From assembly GCF_015832195.1 (NCBI RefSeq), contig NC_052032.1:10607589-10671588 (forward strand): a stretch of DNA of 64,000 nucleotides, read 5' to 3'. The notes below the pieces were generated by a model that was given only the letters and a program-made list of their open reading frames with translations, was not told the DNA's origin and made no database searches. The first letter of the stretch is position 1; each line of letters opens with the position of its first letter. Below are positions 23,901 through 37,180 of this stretch, one piece after another. A program made the position numbers and the translations under genes. The DNA is from Motacilla alba alba (lineage: Eukaryota; Chordata; Aves; Passeriformes; Motacillidae).

Positions 23901-26900
23901 CCCTTTAGACCAAACACTGATGCCGAGCTGAGCTACAAACGCTTCTGCTGTACGGAGTGCAACTTTATCAGCGCTCTGGGTTAAGTGCTGCTCCTGGAAT
24001 GCACCGTGCGTGCCTGCTGGCTCCTCCGGCCGCGTCCTCCTGCAGCCCCAGCTGCGCAGCCAGCCCGGCTCTGCTGCACTCATTAATTACTTCTGTTTCC
24101 AATGCACCTTGTAATCTTTATTTTTATTTTTATTTTTATGGGAAATGTCCCCTTGTTAGTGCCCCAGAAGGGGTGAGTCGGTGTGCTGGCAGGGAGGGGC
24201 AGAGGGGCAGTTCCCCATGGAGCAGCAGCGGCCTGGTGTCCCAGGGCACGCTGTGCTCTGCTGCCTGCAGGATGCCCACTCGGTGGCACACGGGTCACAG
24301 CTGGAGACGTGGGGTTTTCAGTGATTCAGTGTGTCTTTTAATGAATTTTACAATCGTGTGCAAGTGCTTCCTCTTTAGAATGACCTTGTTGGCAGTTTGC
24401 TCCAGTACCAGCTCATGTCTTCCATGGAAAATGCAGTATTGTAGAGCCATTTCAACATTTACTTCAGGAATTAGGGGATATCCAATTAAATGTTTGGCAT
24501 CTGCAGTGTGCAAGTTTTGGTGTAGTGATATAAAAAATGTGAAATGTTAATATAAGGTTAATTTTGACCAATTCAACAGCTTGCTTTTAAGTTTCCCATT
24601 GACAGCCAAACTGCAGGGTTTAGTGCTAAGCTCCACATTGCAGCTTATCTCTCCTTAATTAAAATTAAAATGTGAGCAACAACTCAGAGATATTTTGCAG
24701 CATCCTGGAAGAGGAGAAGCAGAAGCTCGAGTGATGGTTGTTTAATAAGATTATAATTGGAGAGTTAAAGCCTTGTGATCTATGTGCAGACTGGTTTGGT
24801 GCTGGTGCGGCTCCGTGGCAGGCGAGCCCCAGGTGCCTGGCCAAGCATCCCTCGCCGACATCTGGAACCAGTTGCAATACATCACTGTCAAAACTGCTTT
24901 CTATACGTATCTGCATTTACACATTAGTTACTCACGCAGCACTCATCAAAAAAGCTGAACAATCTTGACACGGTGTCCCTGGTGGAACGACAAAGGTGAA
25001 CCGAAGTTGGGAGGCAGTGTCTCGCGTCACTGTCTGCTGAGCTTTTACAACAGGAAGCCTGATTAAAACTGAAAGGAAAAATTTATCGTCAGCTTCTGCT
25101 TTGTATCATTTTTACCTACAAAAAGAGTATTTTGTTTCATACAAAGCAGTTGATGATGGGGCCAGAGGTGCTCTTCACTTTCACCACTACCTTCCCTGCA
25201 GCGGTGCTTTGCCAGGCTGGTCATCACGCGGGGCTTAGGACAGGCTTCGGTGTCTGATTATCCACAGAATTGCCTCTTTCTTGCCCAGTTCTTGCTCTGA
25301 ATTACAGAGCCCATCTACAGTTCATTCGGGCTTGTTGCACAGGGACTGGTGGAACACGGACCGAGTAAGTCCAGGCAGGGTGTTGGTATCACTGAAGGGT
25401 GTGAGTTCCACTGCAGTGCTTGTGTCTGCTGGCAGGCTGGGAGCTGCAGAGCAGGAAACAAAACAACTGAAAACTTCCTTGGGAGTTCAGGGATTAGGAG
25501 TTAATTAGGAGTTAAAAGTAAACGTGTTGAGGAGCCAGAATGACCGAGGAATGGAGCTCCCTGGTGTCCTTTAGGATGGGAACTAACGGCTTTGGTGAAA
25601 CGGGGCCTCGCTTGGTGCAAGGTTCAAGGAGAGGCAGTGCAGGCTGGGGTGTTTATTTTCTCCATCAAAATGGCAAGTGTGCCCTCGCAGTGGGAGTGCT
25701 GGCTGTGTGTGCCAGGGCAGCTTGGCAGTGAGTGCTGCTGTTCCCTTCGCTGTGCCTCATCCGAGGGGCTCGGGGGGCTCCTGCACGCCGGCTAGGTGAG
25801 GAGCATATGGAGCATGGAGTTACTTAGTTCAGTTCTTTTCTCTGGGAAGACAGGAAAAGGATCCTGGAATATGAGAAGAACTACTCATTTTTCAGAGTTG
25901 CCTCGGCTGTGGCATTGATGGTGCAGGATGTTTCATGACTTGCTGTTTTCATTAGACATGTCCAGAACTCCGGAGATGGCGATGAAGTGTCTCTCTAACT
26001 CGTGGTTACTCCAGTAACCAGACAAACATGAAATATTGCATAGGTTGGGAGCTGGAGGTGCTTTATCTTTAGTGATTTCACCTGTTTGTGTATTTGTAAC
26101 ACCTCTGAGTGGTGGTTTTGCAAACGTACTCGTAACCTCTGCCCGGAAAAGCCCAAGAGATTCTGGTGAGGATTCAGTCCCGTTTAAGCTGATAGTGAGC
26201 AAAGCCAAAGGGCTGTGTGAAGGGAGCATGTCATCGCCCCAGTGCCCAGAGTGCCAGCGTGCTGTGCACGTGCAGGTGACGCTCAGTGCTCCAGGAGTCT
26301 CAGCATGTGCAGAGCCACAGGAACAGGCCATCCCAGTGCTTAAAATGGAACCAGGACAGACCCAGGTCTGCTGATCGTGACTTCTGTTGGGGCTGATAAT
26401 CTTTCCTCAGGATGCTGACAAAAATGGCATTATCTGGGTTTTATAGATGGGCAGAATGGGATGAAATCAAAGTTCATTTTAAAGAAAACAAAAATAAATG
26501 AAGTACGTGGATTGACTTCATTCAGCTGCTTGTCTCAGCTCCGTACTCCAGTACTGCGAGCTTTGCTGAAAGCAAACAAAATCAGTGCCCAATGAGCCCA
26601 GACTGGAATTCCAAACAATAGCAACTCCGAATCAATCTGATTTCCTCCAGGCTTTACCTTCAGTGCAAGACCTGACTTCGCAGAATCAGGACAAAACGTG
26701 AGTGATGCATGAAATGAAAATTTCCTGCCTGGTGTATAGAATAAAAACAGCCTGAGGCGTGAGGCTGCTGCAGCATGTGGCTCACACAGGGCTCACACGT
26801 GGCTCACACGCAGCCAGAGGAACGAGCCAGGCCCAGGCTTCTGCCTGCAGAAACCATCCTGTGGTGGAAAAGTTCCCGGTTATTTTTTATCTCCTTTGGG

Positions 26901-27650
26901 ACCTTGGGAGCAGCTCAGCGATTAGACTGATTTTATCATCTCAGCTCCATGGAGGATGGCTCAGGGAGGTGGCTTTGGGGTGGCAGGACAGCATTCACAG
27001 ACCCTGTTCTGCCTTAGTGACAGTGCTGGGTTGTCAGTGTGGGGCTGGCAGAGGAACAGACAGTGGCCTGGGTCCTGGTGAGACACGTGCTCCCGTGTGC
27101 AGTGTCACCTCCCGACACCATGGACGTGCAAACGCCCACAGAGGCTGACTTTCTCCATCCTTCTGGCAAGGAGAAGTGAAAAGCTTTTCAAGAACTTGCT
27201 TTTAGCTGAGAATCTTGGCTGAAAATCCATGTGCAGTCATTGTTGCCACAAATAGGGTTAAAATATCAACCCAAAGCACATGGATCTCCTGGTCAGCTGG
27301 AGATGGCCCCAGCGCCGTCCCTGTGGCGAGGAGCAGCAGATGCTGAAGGAACAGGTCACAGGTCAGGTGTGCAGGGAGGACCCTTGTGACACACTGGCCG
27401 AGGCTGGAGACTGTGAGCAGGGAGTCCCGAGCAGGAGGTCAGCCCAGGGTCACAGGGCACTGCCCAGGCTCTGCCGGGCCCCTCTGCTGCCCCGCAGCCT
27501 CCCTTGGCCCCAGCAGCTCCTGCCCCTCCCTGTGCCACAGGCGGGGAGCAAGCCAGGGAGTGACCCAGATGTGGCACCTGGCTCTGCTGGCAGTGCCAAG
27601 CCAGCCCTGCTGGCCAGGCTGCTCGGATGGCCTCAGCTCCGCTGCGGCAC
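23901..27650. other. Single-copy non-coding DNA
   Basis: A short (ATTTTT)n run lies at about 24118-24139, and three GGCTCACAC copies spaced 11 bp apart at 26779-26809. About 24300-25130 is AT-rich and repeat-free; 26980-27650 is GC-rich with compositional frames. No gene is recognised. Confidence 0.4.
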
Positions 27651-27762
27651 CTGGGGCACCCCATCGCCCTGGGGCACCCCATCCCCCTGGGGCACCCCAT
27701 CCCCTGGGGCACCCCATCGCCCTGGGGCACCCCATCCCCTGGGGCACCCCATCCCCCTGGGG
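27651..27762. repeat. 18/17-bp minisatellite, 6 units
   Basis: Units CTGGGGCACCCCATCSCC start at 27651, 27669, 27687, 27704, 27722 and 27739; two are 17 bp. Each contains TGGGG-CA-CCCCA, a short dyad. Frames here encode simple Pro/Gly/His-rich repeats and are not genes. Confidence 0.93.
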
Positions 27763-28500
27763 CCGGGAGGGCCCCGTGGGCACCGCTGCCCCTTGAGCAG
27801 GAACCTCCTGCCCCATGCAGCCTCAGCCCTAAGTTTTATTATGAATTAAGAGTAAAACTCCTTCTCTGCCAAAGAAAAAACTACCTCCATTTTTCAGAGA
27901 GCCTCTGTTTATATAGTTTATGGGAGAAGAGGGCTCTTAATATTTCAGTGTCATGACCATAAAATGAAAAGGTTACTGCTTGCTGCAAAGGCTTGCTTGG
28001 ATCCAGCACCAATTAATTTTCAATCTGAAATATATGTCTCCTGGCCGTCTCACAACAGCCGGGAGCGGGAGGTTCCTCTTTAACACATTTGAGCCACAAA
28101 CCCGGTTAAAGGATTAGCCAGCTTTTTCCATGCTGTTTTGTTCGCCCCCGTTGGGGATTCCCATTATCCTTGATAGACTGTTAGCCCTGACAGTGGGATA
28201 TGACAGTGTGAGTTTTCCTCCTCCTCGCCGCGGTGGCCACAAAAGGCTGCCCGGACCTCGGCTTTCATTTCCATTGCGGGTACAGCGGCAGCATATGCTA
28301 AAGGCAGCGTTGCTGTGCTGAGTTGCTCCTGCAGAATCATCTGCAATGGTTTAATTTCTCTGTGCACGGCAGCCCCGGGGCTGGGCAGAGCTGCCAGCCT
28401 GCCCTCCCCTGCTCCGGGTGACGTCCGGGGGCACAGAGAGGCTTGGAGCGGTACCAGAGCATTGCAAACACACGCTGACTTTGTGGAGGGTGGATGAGCT
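27763..28500. other. Mixed non-coding DNA
   Basis: AT-rich from about 27830 to 28060, then moderately GC-rich. Nothing recognisable as a gene, repeat or RNA. Confidence 0.4.
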
Positions 28501-29800
28501 TCTCTTTATCTTTATTTATTAATAAAAGACGGAATGCCTTGGGAAACAAAAGGTTTTAATGGCTGGTGCTTGGTATCCTTGACAACAATCCCCAAAGAAT
28601 ATTACATTAGGGCACCAGAGAACTTTTAAAAATAAGTAATGGAATTCCGTCTCTGTTATGCTTTTAGTAGTCATTTCGGCCATGGTGCAGCGAGGTCATA
28701 AGCTGAGCTCAGTGAAGGGAGCCAGAACACGAAATGATGCTGAGAGAACGTCTGGGAGATGAGAGGTACAGAATTACAAGCGAAAGTGCAGGCCTGCTGA
28801 GGCAATTACAGCTTAATGGGGTCATTTGGAAGGCAATTGCCAGGGGTTAATGTAGTATGGAGAGATGAGGTGAGATTGAAGTGAAATTTGGGGCTGGAAA
28901 TGTGTTAAGATGAAAGATCAGAGTGCAGCAGATTCTGCAGTGCAGAAGGTTTATATCATGCAAAAAAATTTGAGAAAAATGTAAAAGTAGTAGCCAGATG
29001 TTTCAAAATAAATAAATAAAACCTTAAGTAAATGCTTTTAAAAAGTGAAATAGCTGCATCAAAACACCCTGTGCTGGGAGGGGTGGCAGTGAGCACGGCA
29101 GGGTTTGATATCACAGAAAAGGGCTGGTTTGGAGCAAAAGTTGTGTTGCATTTGCACATATGCCCAGACAATGTGGTTCCTTATTGACACGACAGAGTGC
29201 CTGATGAAACGCTGACTGCTCGCTCAGCTGTTGTGCCTTGTTTTGAAAAATCCATTGTTTTCAAACAAAACGCGAGCAACAGTCCTCTATACACATATTT
29301 TGATATATTTGCAATGGATTCATCACATTATCTTTTCAGGCATTAAAATAATACTCATAAGATGTCAAAATATTGCAGGAATGTAAGCTAGCATTCTTTG
29401 AGAGCGGGTATTTGGGTTCTGAGAAGTATGCTTAAATATTACAGGTGTTTAAATTAAAAATGTCAAGCCATGAAGGCATAATGGAAGTAATCATTTTTAC
29501 ACAGTTTTAAGCCCCGGTGTTGGAGAAAGCTCTGCATTCCAGACTATTGTGAGGGAGCGAGTTCATAAGCATTCAGAGGACAAAAGAGATCATTATGCTT
29601 TGTTACCTCAGCCAGTTCATTACCTTAATTGCTGAGCGTAATCCAGTCTTGGAAGAAAACTCTGGGGCTTTAAGGAGATCAGCGCTGGCACCCTGTGACA
29701 CAGAAAATGGGAGCCCTTTCCTGCTCCGCGGCCACTCCGGCGCGCTAAACCTTGATCAAAGGCTGAACTTCTCCGAGGCTCGGCCATGTGAAAATCCCCC
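28501..29800. promoter_or_regulatory. Long AT-rich, repeat-free block
   Basis: About 1.3 kb of AT-rich sequence without transposons or tandem repeats and with numerous ATTA/TAAT cores, for example about 28580-28980 and 29280-29500. It is composed like vertebrate conserved non-coding clusters. The claim needs alignment. Confidence 0.3.
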
Positions 29801-30210
29801 GGAGCGGTGCCGGGCGCTGAACCGTGATGGAGCCGCGGGCTCGGCCGCGCTCCCGCGGCAGCGTCACCGCACGGACCGGGGGAGCGGCACGGCACGGCTC
29901 GGCTCGGCTCGGCTCGGCACGGCCCGGCACGGCTCGGCTCGGCACGGCACGGCACGGCCCGGCACGGCACGGACCGGCACGGCCCGGCACGGCACGGCAC
30001 GGACCGGCACGGCTCGGCTCGGCACGACACGGACCGGCACGGCACGGCCGAGTCTGAATAGAGCCGCTCCCTGGGCAGGGATGGCACGGCGGCCGTGGCC
30101 CCGCACGGCACGACACGGTTCCCGGGGCAGGGTGGCCCCGCACGGCACGGCACGGCACGGTTCCCGGCAGGAGGGGCCGCGCTGGGCTCCCGAGCGATGC
30201 CGGGGCGTTG
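29801..30210. promoter_or_regulatory. CpG-rich patch around a pentamer array
   Basis: Dense CpG occurs before (29800-29885) and after (30050-30200) the array, with short echoes of the GGCAC repeat at about 30084-30118 and 30137-30160. Much of the CpG comes from the repeat itself, so a promoter role is uncertain. Confidence 0.35.
29886..30049. repeat. (GGCAC/GGCTC)n pentamer array
   Basis: About 33 pentamers of GGCAC with GGCTC, GGCCC, GGACC and GACAC variants, giving roughly one CpG per unit. Open frames on both strands, rich in Arg/Gly/Ala/Thr on plus and Pro/Cys/Arg/Ala on minus, follow from the repeat. Confidence 0.93.
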
Positions 30211-31417
30211 CTGGGGCTGATCGGATTTATCGTAAATACATTAGAGCGGGGGTTCACCCGTGTTTCTCTGTGTGCGTGTGCTTTGTATCTGGTGATCCGA
30301 GCCGATGATACGAGCATTCCCCCCCGTACAGTTGCATATATTAAGGCTTTTAAGAAATATAGTAAAACAAAAAATATGACCTTTAAAAGCATGGTTGAGT
30401 TGCATTCATTTTATAACCATCAAAGCAACTCTTTACTGTTGTAAGGTAGAAAAATCAATGATGCAATCTTTTTCCTTTTGCCTCGTGCAATCCGTAATTG
30501 AAATGGAAAATCAAATGAACGGCTAACAGATAATTGTTTTATCAATATTCCCTGCCTGCCCTACAAGGGTCAGCCTAGAATGATCATGAGCCACGGATAT
30601 GATGAGGACAAAATGTGAAATTGAACAGCAAGGAGGCAATAAATCAACCTTGACAAGAAAGAGTGACCAGCATGTAGCTCTTGTAGGCAGCTTTTGGGAC
30701 ACTTTTTGTCTCAGGTGTCTGCACTGATTTAAAAATGTGAGAATATAATATTTGAAGCTCTACCAGTGGGTAAACAACTGCAGACTATTTCTAGGTTAAG
30801 GCATCATCAAAGCAAACATGCTGCAGCTGAAAAAATGAGTATATTGGGGCATAGAAGGAAAAATCCCACAGTAAAACAACAGGGGAATAGCAGAATGTTC
30901 TGGGGCTGTGGCAAGAGATTCTCCCTCTTCCTATCTGGTCTACAAAACTAAAAAAGATAGTAAATATATTAAAATGCATTTTTCAGGCTGCTCTTTTGCT
31001 GCTCCATTGGGCATGAAAAACGCTTTCCATTGTATTCCTGGTATTTTGGGAGCTCCTTGATCCCGGTGCTGGAGCAGCCTGTCTCCTGCCTCGAGGCCCA
31101 TCTGAAAAGGGACATTTTGGCATAGTGGCCCCAGCTCGTGGGCAGGGGGGCTGTCAGGGGGGTGGGGACAGGTAATGCTCCTCCTCACGGGCCCCTTTGC
31201 TCATCATTTGATCCTTCAGTTCTTCCATTGAAGACTGGACAGGTTTTTGCTATAATTCGGAAAACACTGATTTAAAATAATGAAGTCTGTGTGCGTTTCC
31301 TCACCTTGTTCTCACTTCAGCTGCAGGAGAGAGGGGTTGGGGTGCCTCAGAGCAGCAGCTGGTCTGACCACTGTGCCCCTGCTCCCTTCTCTGGGCACCA
31401 TGTGTGGGAATCCACCT
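30211..31417. other. AT-rich, then mixed non-coding DNA
   Basis: About 30310-30600 is AT-rich, repeat-free and enhancer-like. About 30980-31400 is of average composition. No gene is recognised. Confidence 0.4.
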
Positions 31418-32124
31418 ACCCATCCCATCCCATCCCATCCCATCCCATCCATCCCATCCCATCCCATCCCATCCCATCCCATCCCATCCCATCCCATCCC
31501 ATCCCATCCCATCCCATCCCATCCCATCCCATCCCATCCCATCCCATGGATCCCATCCCATGGATCCCATCCCATCCCATCCCATCCCATCCCATCCCAT
31601 CCCATCCCATCCCATCCCATCCCATCCCATCCCATCCCATCCCATCCCATCCCATCCCATCCCATGGATCCCATCCCATCCCATGGATCCCATCCCATCC
31701 CATCCCATCCCATCCCATCCCATCCCATCCCATGGATCCCATCCCATGGATCCCATCCCATCCCATCCCATCCCATCCCATCCCATCCCATCCCATCCCA
31801 TCCCATCCCATCCCATCCCATGGATCCCATCCCATCCCATCCATCCCATCCCATCCCATCCCATCCCATCCCACCCCATCCCATCCCATGGATCCCATCC
31901 CATCCCATCCCATCCCATCCCATCCCATCCCATCCCATCCCATCCCATCCCATCCCATGGATCCCATCCCATCCCATCCCATCCCATCCCATCCCATCCC
32001 ATCCAATCCCATCCCATCCCATCCCATCCCATCCCATCCCATCCCATCCCATCCCATCCCATCCCATCCCATCCCATCCCATCCCATCCCATCCCATGGA
32101 TCCCATCCCATCCCATCCCATCCC
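31418..32124. repeat. (CCCAT)n satellite-like array, about 0.7 kb
   Basis: Roughly 130 CCCAT pentamers, interrupted ten times by the 4-mer GGAT (starts 31548, 31562, 31666, 31685, 31734, 31748, 31822, 31890, 31959, 32098), each creating CCATGGATCC. Rare variants include a CCAT 4-mer near 31446 and 31838, CCACC near 31872 and CCAAT near 32003. The minus strand reads (GGGAT)n, a G-quadruplex-type sequence. All six frames lack stops, giving frames of 231-343 codons that encode simple repeats only. Confidence 0.97.
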
Positions 32125-33650
32125 TCCCTCAGCAGAGGTTGAGCAGAGGCTGGTTTGGGTGCAGTCTGCCTCTGGAGGATGCCAGGCTGGAAACCAGGCT
32201 GCAGCTTTATTTTTAACCTTGGCTCTCCCGTCCCGTGGTGTCCCTGGGGAGCAGGGGGTCTGGCGCACTCGTGGTCTTGGAAACAGCAATATCAGGAACC
32301 CAGCAAAATAGGTTGCCAGCACGGAGAATATTTTTTATTTTAAGCACAGTATTTTAAACACACCATGTCCTCCTTCCCCGGGGGCAAGGCTGAGAGACTT
32401 TTAAACTATTTTTTACAATTGGTTTTTCAGATTCATTTCTCATCAGGCCTTTTCCCACATACAGTCAGGTGTGGTGCTGGCAGGCCCACAGCCCCTGTCC
32501 CAGGGGTTTGAGCAGCCGAGGTGTGGATCCAGGGGAGCCTCGCAGGGGCTGTCTCCTGCCACAGAGGGGGACATCTCCAGAAACCTGCTGGGCCACGGGG
32601 GCTCAGCCCCTCGCCCCGCACTGGGCTGTGTGCCGTGGCACCGTGGGGCTGGCACCCCGAGGGGCACGGGCAGGACCAGAACAGCCCTGGCCACCCCTGC
32701 GGCCACCCTGGGGGACACGGGCGTCCCCTCCCGCTTGCATCTCTGATGTAATGAAGTGTCAGCTGCTGCCATCACCGTCCTCCACGTCCTTGAAACCCAC
32801 ACGGTTTAACCAAGAGTCTCTCCAATTTATCAGCAGTTAAAAATAGAGGGAAGGCTGCGAAGGACAGTCCCTGCTCCCCAGGAGCCGGGGCCGCGTGCGG
32901 GACTGTGACCTCTGCGGTGGGCTGGGACAGGGGACACCTCCCTCGTCCTGCTGGGCAAGAGCATTTCTGTCCTCTCTGGACGTGGCTCCCGGGGGCTGAC
33001 GATCACACAGCCGGGCGAGGGGATGTGTGGACGCACACAAAAGATCAGCTCAGCACTGCAGGCAGTGAGTGCTTCCTCAGCAGCGCCTGCCGAGCCCGGC
33101 GTCAATCCAGGTGTGCGGGAGCCTGCAAGTGCCCTAAATACATATTTACACCTAAATACATACTGAGCTCTGGAGCTACCGGCTCCCAAGAAGCTGCTCA
33201 AGCTGCCAGGCTGCTAATCCACGGTTAATGCCGCTGGTCTGTCAGGTGCAAACGTGTGAAATGATCCCCACCACAGTACCTGCTGCCTGGGGGCTGGGCA
33301 CGCTCTAGGGCCACGCGTGTGAGCCTGGCACACCTCTGCCCTGGCTGGAAACAGCAAAGCCCAGCCTGGCCATGAGCCTCTTCAGTCCCCAAAGGCACCC
33401 CTGGGGTCTGGGCGAGGGCCAGCATGACGGGGTTCGGCTTGGAGAGGAATGGGGCTGGGCTGGACGTGGAGGTCCCGTCTCAGCACTCTGGGGCTGTCCT
33501 CCCACGGCCGGGGGTGACAGTCTCATCACAGCGGCACTGGCTGGGCTGGGTTAGGGGTTGGAGTGCTAGCAGCCCCCTGGGTTTGGGCTGGGCAGGGACC
33601 TGCCTCCTTGTGGTTTGGGTTTGGAGGGAGCAGGATGGTGGCACATTTGT
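32125..33650. other. GC-rich non-coding DNA
   Basis: Compositional frames of 60-123 codons overlap on both strands. About 32320-32440 is AT-rich. No domain, repeat or RNA is recognised. Confidence 0.4.
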
Positions 33651-35030
33651 TTTTACTGACATTGATAAAATAATTTAGTTTCCTCCATGAATTAGATTTG
33701 GGGAATTCGAAACTTAACTCCGGTAGCGCTTCTTTCCCAATTTATTGCATATGTTTAAATAAACATGTTGAATTAACTTTATAAGGCTTGTAAAAACTAC
33801 AGATAAAACCGCTTTAGAAAATCAACATTCTAAATCATGCTAAGTCTCTTCCCATTCTGCTCATCCTCTAGCAGGGCATTGACAAAAATATGAAATTGAT
33901 TTGGTTGAAGGGTGTTAAAGAGCCGACAGCCAAATGTCACAAACAATGAATGGCTGCAGTGTTGAGAAAATCAATAGGGAGGTTAAAGCTGGGCTTGTGA
34001 AAGACTTGGCAGACTGCTCTGTTCCAGGAAGATATCTGTCTTCTGGCCTTGGTTGCATGATCAAAAGGAAAACTTGATAGGTTTAATGAAGGGAGATACT
34101 GTAAAACTGACAACAGAAATATAGACACTGTGGTAAACTGCAGTGCACATCAGCGAGTGGGGCTATTAGATACATTTTTCAGTCTGAAAAAATATTTATA
34201 GGTAAAGATGTCAAAAAAATATTAGTGCATTCCTCCATTTTTCCCCTCTTGTTCCCAACCACAGCCCTGTTTGTGTGGTGCAAACAAAGCTTTGGCTCTG
34301 GGTTTAATTGTACAACATGATGGCAAACGTATAGGGCAAAATAATTAGCATGATAATTAGCAAATCGTAATGTTTTCAAATAATTGCGTGATGAGATTGC
34401 AGAGCCAAAGTGAGACTGGAATCTCTTCTTTACTTGGAGATGGTATTTCAGCAAATCACAAAGTGAAAACAAGAGGCTGCTCTATCAATTAAAGGTGAGG
34501 CCACGTGACACCAACTCTCCATCGTCCACCCGAAGCCTTTCACACAGTCTCACTCTGCTCTTGATAAACACACAGCTGGCCTTAAAATCAGTTTTGTGAA
34601 TATTTCATCTGCAAATGTAGATGAGGATGCTGGCCATTAAAAAAGGTTAATAATGTTAGATTCTTTTTGGTTCTGAAATCAGCTTGTAAACACAATTTGC
34701 CCTGCTTTACACCTGACCTATTAGCAGTACTCTTATGTAACGTGTCACATCATTAGAGAAAAGCATTGCATCAGGGCTGAGTTATTCCTTCCCGGTGTTT
34801 GTTTTCCAAACACTGCGCCACACTTCAGCCTAAACTGTGTAGCAGTATTTGAAACAACGTGGCCCCTTTGCAGTGTGTATTTCCCAGCCCTGTGTTAGGC
34901 CTGAATGTTCCCCTCCCCAGCCCGGCTGGGCTCAGTGTTGCCTCTCCGTTCTGGGTATCCTGTCTATCGAAGCTCCCTCTGTTTTTTCTTCTTTTCCTTT
35001 TTTTTTCCCTAGAAAAATGAACTCATTAGT
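33651..35030. promoter_or_regulatory. Long AT-rich, repeat-free block
   Basis: About 1.3 kb of AT-rich, single-copy DNA with many ATTA cores, including GATAATTAGC near 34350. A pyrimidine tract ending in TTCCCTAG (about 34980-35012) would suit a 3' splice site, but the sequence after it shows no exon. Confidence 0.35.
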
Positions 35031-37180
35031 TTAAAACTCCCAAATGCCACATTCGGCTCAAACAGCGAAGATGATAACCTGTAAAAAAAGAGGAGAAAAG
35101 AGAGAAGGAGGCTGGCAGGTTTTCTGCAAGTGGACGCTGTAATAAAAATGCCCCCTACTTTGTCGGGATGGGGTTTGGAGGGCTGCTGCCATATGTTACT
35201 TTCCTTTTTAGCTGGGATTATGCCATCATTATTGCTGATAAAAGCTGTTTACTGCCTTGGCAGAGGAGTGATGCTTGGCGCAGTTTGGGAGCCGCCATTC
35301 AGTTTACAGAGAAGTGCATTTAGTGCCAGATGCTGGGATCCAGGGGCTTTGTTATCTTTTCCCATTATTGGGATCATCCATTGTGTGGTTTTTTTGTCCT
35401 TTTAACTTAGCTCTGGCTTTGTTGTTTGTGTTTTGGATTCGCTTGCTCTCGGGCAGGTTGACACGGCAGGGTTTAGCTCACCGGGCAGCGCGGGGTGCAG
35501 CCGGTGCTCGCAGGGACCATGGGACCGTGTCTTGTCCTGGCTCTGCTGCAGGATGTGATGAGTTCTGGTGCCCCAGTACCCGGTGGTGGGCACCCTGTCC
35601 TGGAAAAGGTGATGGTGGCTGTGGGGGAGCCCAGGTGAGGAGCATCCTTGTGTGGGAGTCAGCATGAGTGTTCCTAGAAAGCTCAGTGCCCAGGGTCTGA
35701 CACAACCATGGGGCTGCAGTGAAGCAAGAAATGCAGAAAATGTCTAAGCGAACGAGAACATCATATTTCAGTGTGAAGGTGGCATTGATTCATATGTAAA
35801 TTCTCTGAGTGAGGACTAACAGAGCTGTTGGCCAGGCAGCAGTGCTGTTGGTGCCAGACTTTCCCTTAAAAACAGTTGTGGTGTCCATAGAGAATGGGCC
35901 ATATGTGGAATGGATCCTACTAAAAGCTGAGGGAGAAGAGGAGGCCAGCCATGCCAGGGTGGTGACCATGCCAGCGGGTACCTGCTCTGCGGGGGAGACT
36001 GGGGCACCTCAGGGTGCTGCCCCCGTGGCCACACGAGCTGCCCTGGCAGCAGCCGGGTGCCGTGGGACACTGCCCACACCAGAGGCCAGCCCCCGTGGCA
36101 GCCCCAGCACCGTGGGTGAGGTGCTGCCTGCCGGGGCTCTTCCCTGAGTTTTTGTGGTGGGGAGGAGCCGTCGTGGCCTGCATGGAGTGGTGGGGCTGTA
36201 ACCCAGAGCTGGCACGTGGTCTGGCCCCAGTGGGTGCCTCCACCCTGCTGGCCTGGGTGGCCTCTTCCCGGCCAGGCATCCTCTGCCTTCCGACTGGGAA
36301 TCGCTGCTCCAGGACACAGCCTCGCTGTGCCAGAAGGACCTCCCGGCCCACAGCCCTTGTGCTGTGTCTGGGGCTCCTTGGGCACGCTGGGGGTGGGTCC
36401 CAGGGCTCGGGTGACCCCTGTGCCACTCTCCTTGGCCCCTTGGCCCCGTCCCGTGCTGGGAGAGCGGGCAGAGCCGCGGTGCGGGGCTGCTGTGGAGCTC
36501 CCCTTCACCTCCTCTGCTCCCGTATTCTTTGGGGAAGAGGCTGTGACCTTATTTCTCCTGCTAAGAGAGATGCATCTGGAACCAAATGAGGGCAGTAAAG
36601 TATAATAGAAGGCTTTACAAATGAAAGTTTTGTTTCTGCTGGTGCAATACCTTGTTTCCCCCTCTTGTATCCTGGGAAATCAGGCTGATCAATAGTTCCC
36701 ATTTCAGCACAACTGCAGCCAGCATTACAACTGTATAAAATTTACTACATTGTCTGCTGTAAATTTTAATTGGAAAAGCCTCGTAGCTTCACCCTCGATC
36801 TTTGCACCTTTAAATGTATTTGATTTTTAAAAATCAAACAAATTTACAGTGTATAACATTGTGTCACACGCTTGGTATTGACAGTGCAATAGAGGTAGCA
36901 CGAGCCCACCTTCCTGCTGGAAGAGAAAATGGCTGTAAAATACCTGGCAAAGGTCGGGAGCGTGCTGAGGATGTGTTTGGGAGCCAGCAGGCCCGTGGTG
37001 CCAGGCAGGGGCTGTCGGGAGGGATCCCCATCCCGCTCCTCGTGTGGCGCGTGGCCTCGCGGCCGCCCCGAGGAGCCGCAGCAGAACACGGCGCTTTCAG
37101 CACAGCTTTATTTCTGTCACAGGTCAGGCTTAAAATGCTGCGTGATACAGTTATTGACTCTAATCTGGGCATAAACACAA
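35031..37180. other. Mixed DNA with GC-rich centre
   Basis: AT-rich at 35031-35450, GC-rich with overlapping compositional frames (up to 230 codons) at about 35450-36540, AT-rich at 36550-36920, then a small CpG cluster at about 37020-37090. No gene is supported. Confidence 0.4.

Noticed and set aside
29595..30392. Arg/Ala/Gly-rich plus and Pro/Cys/Arg-rich minus frames up to 237 codons
   Set aside because: Explained by the (GGCAC)n array and CpG-rich flanks.
31280..32322. Frames of 231-343 codons on both strands over (CCCAT)n
   Set aside because: A stop-free pentamer keeps all six frames open; the products are simple repeats.
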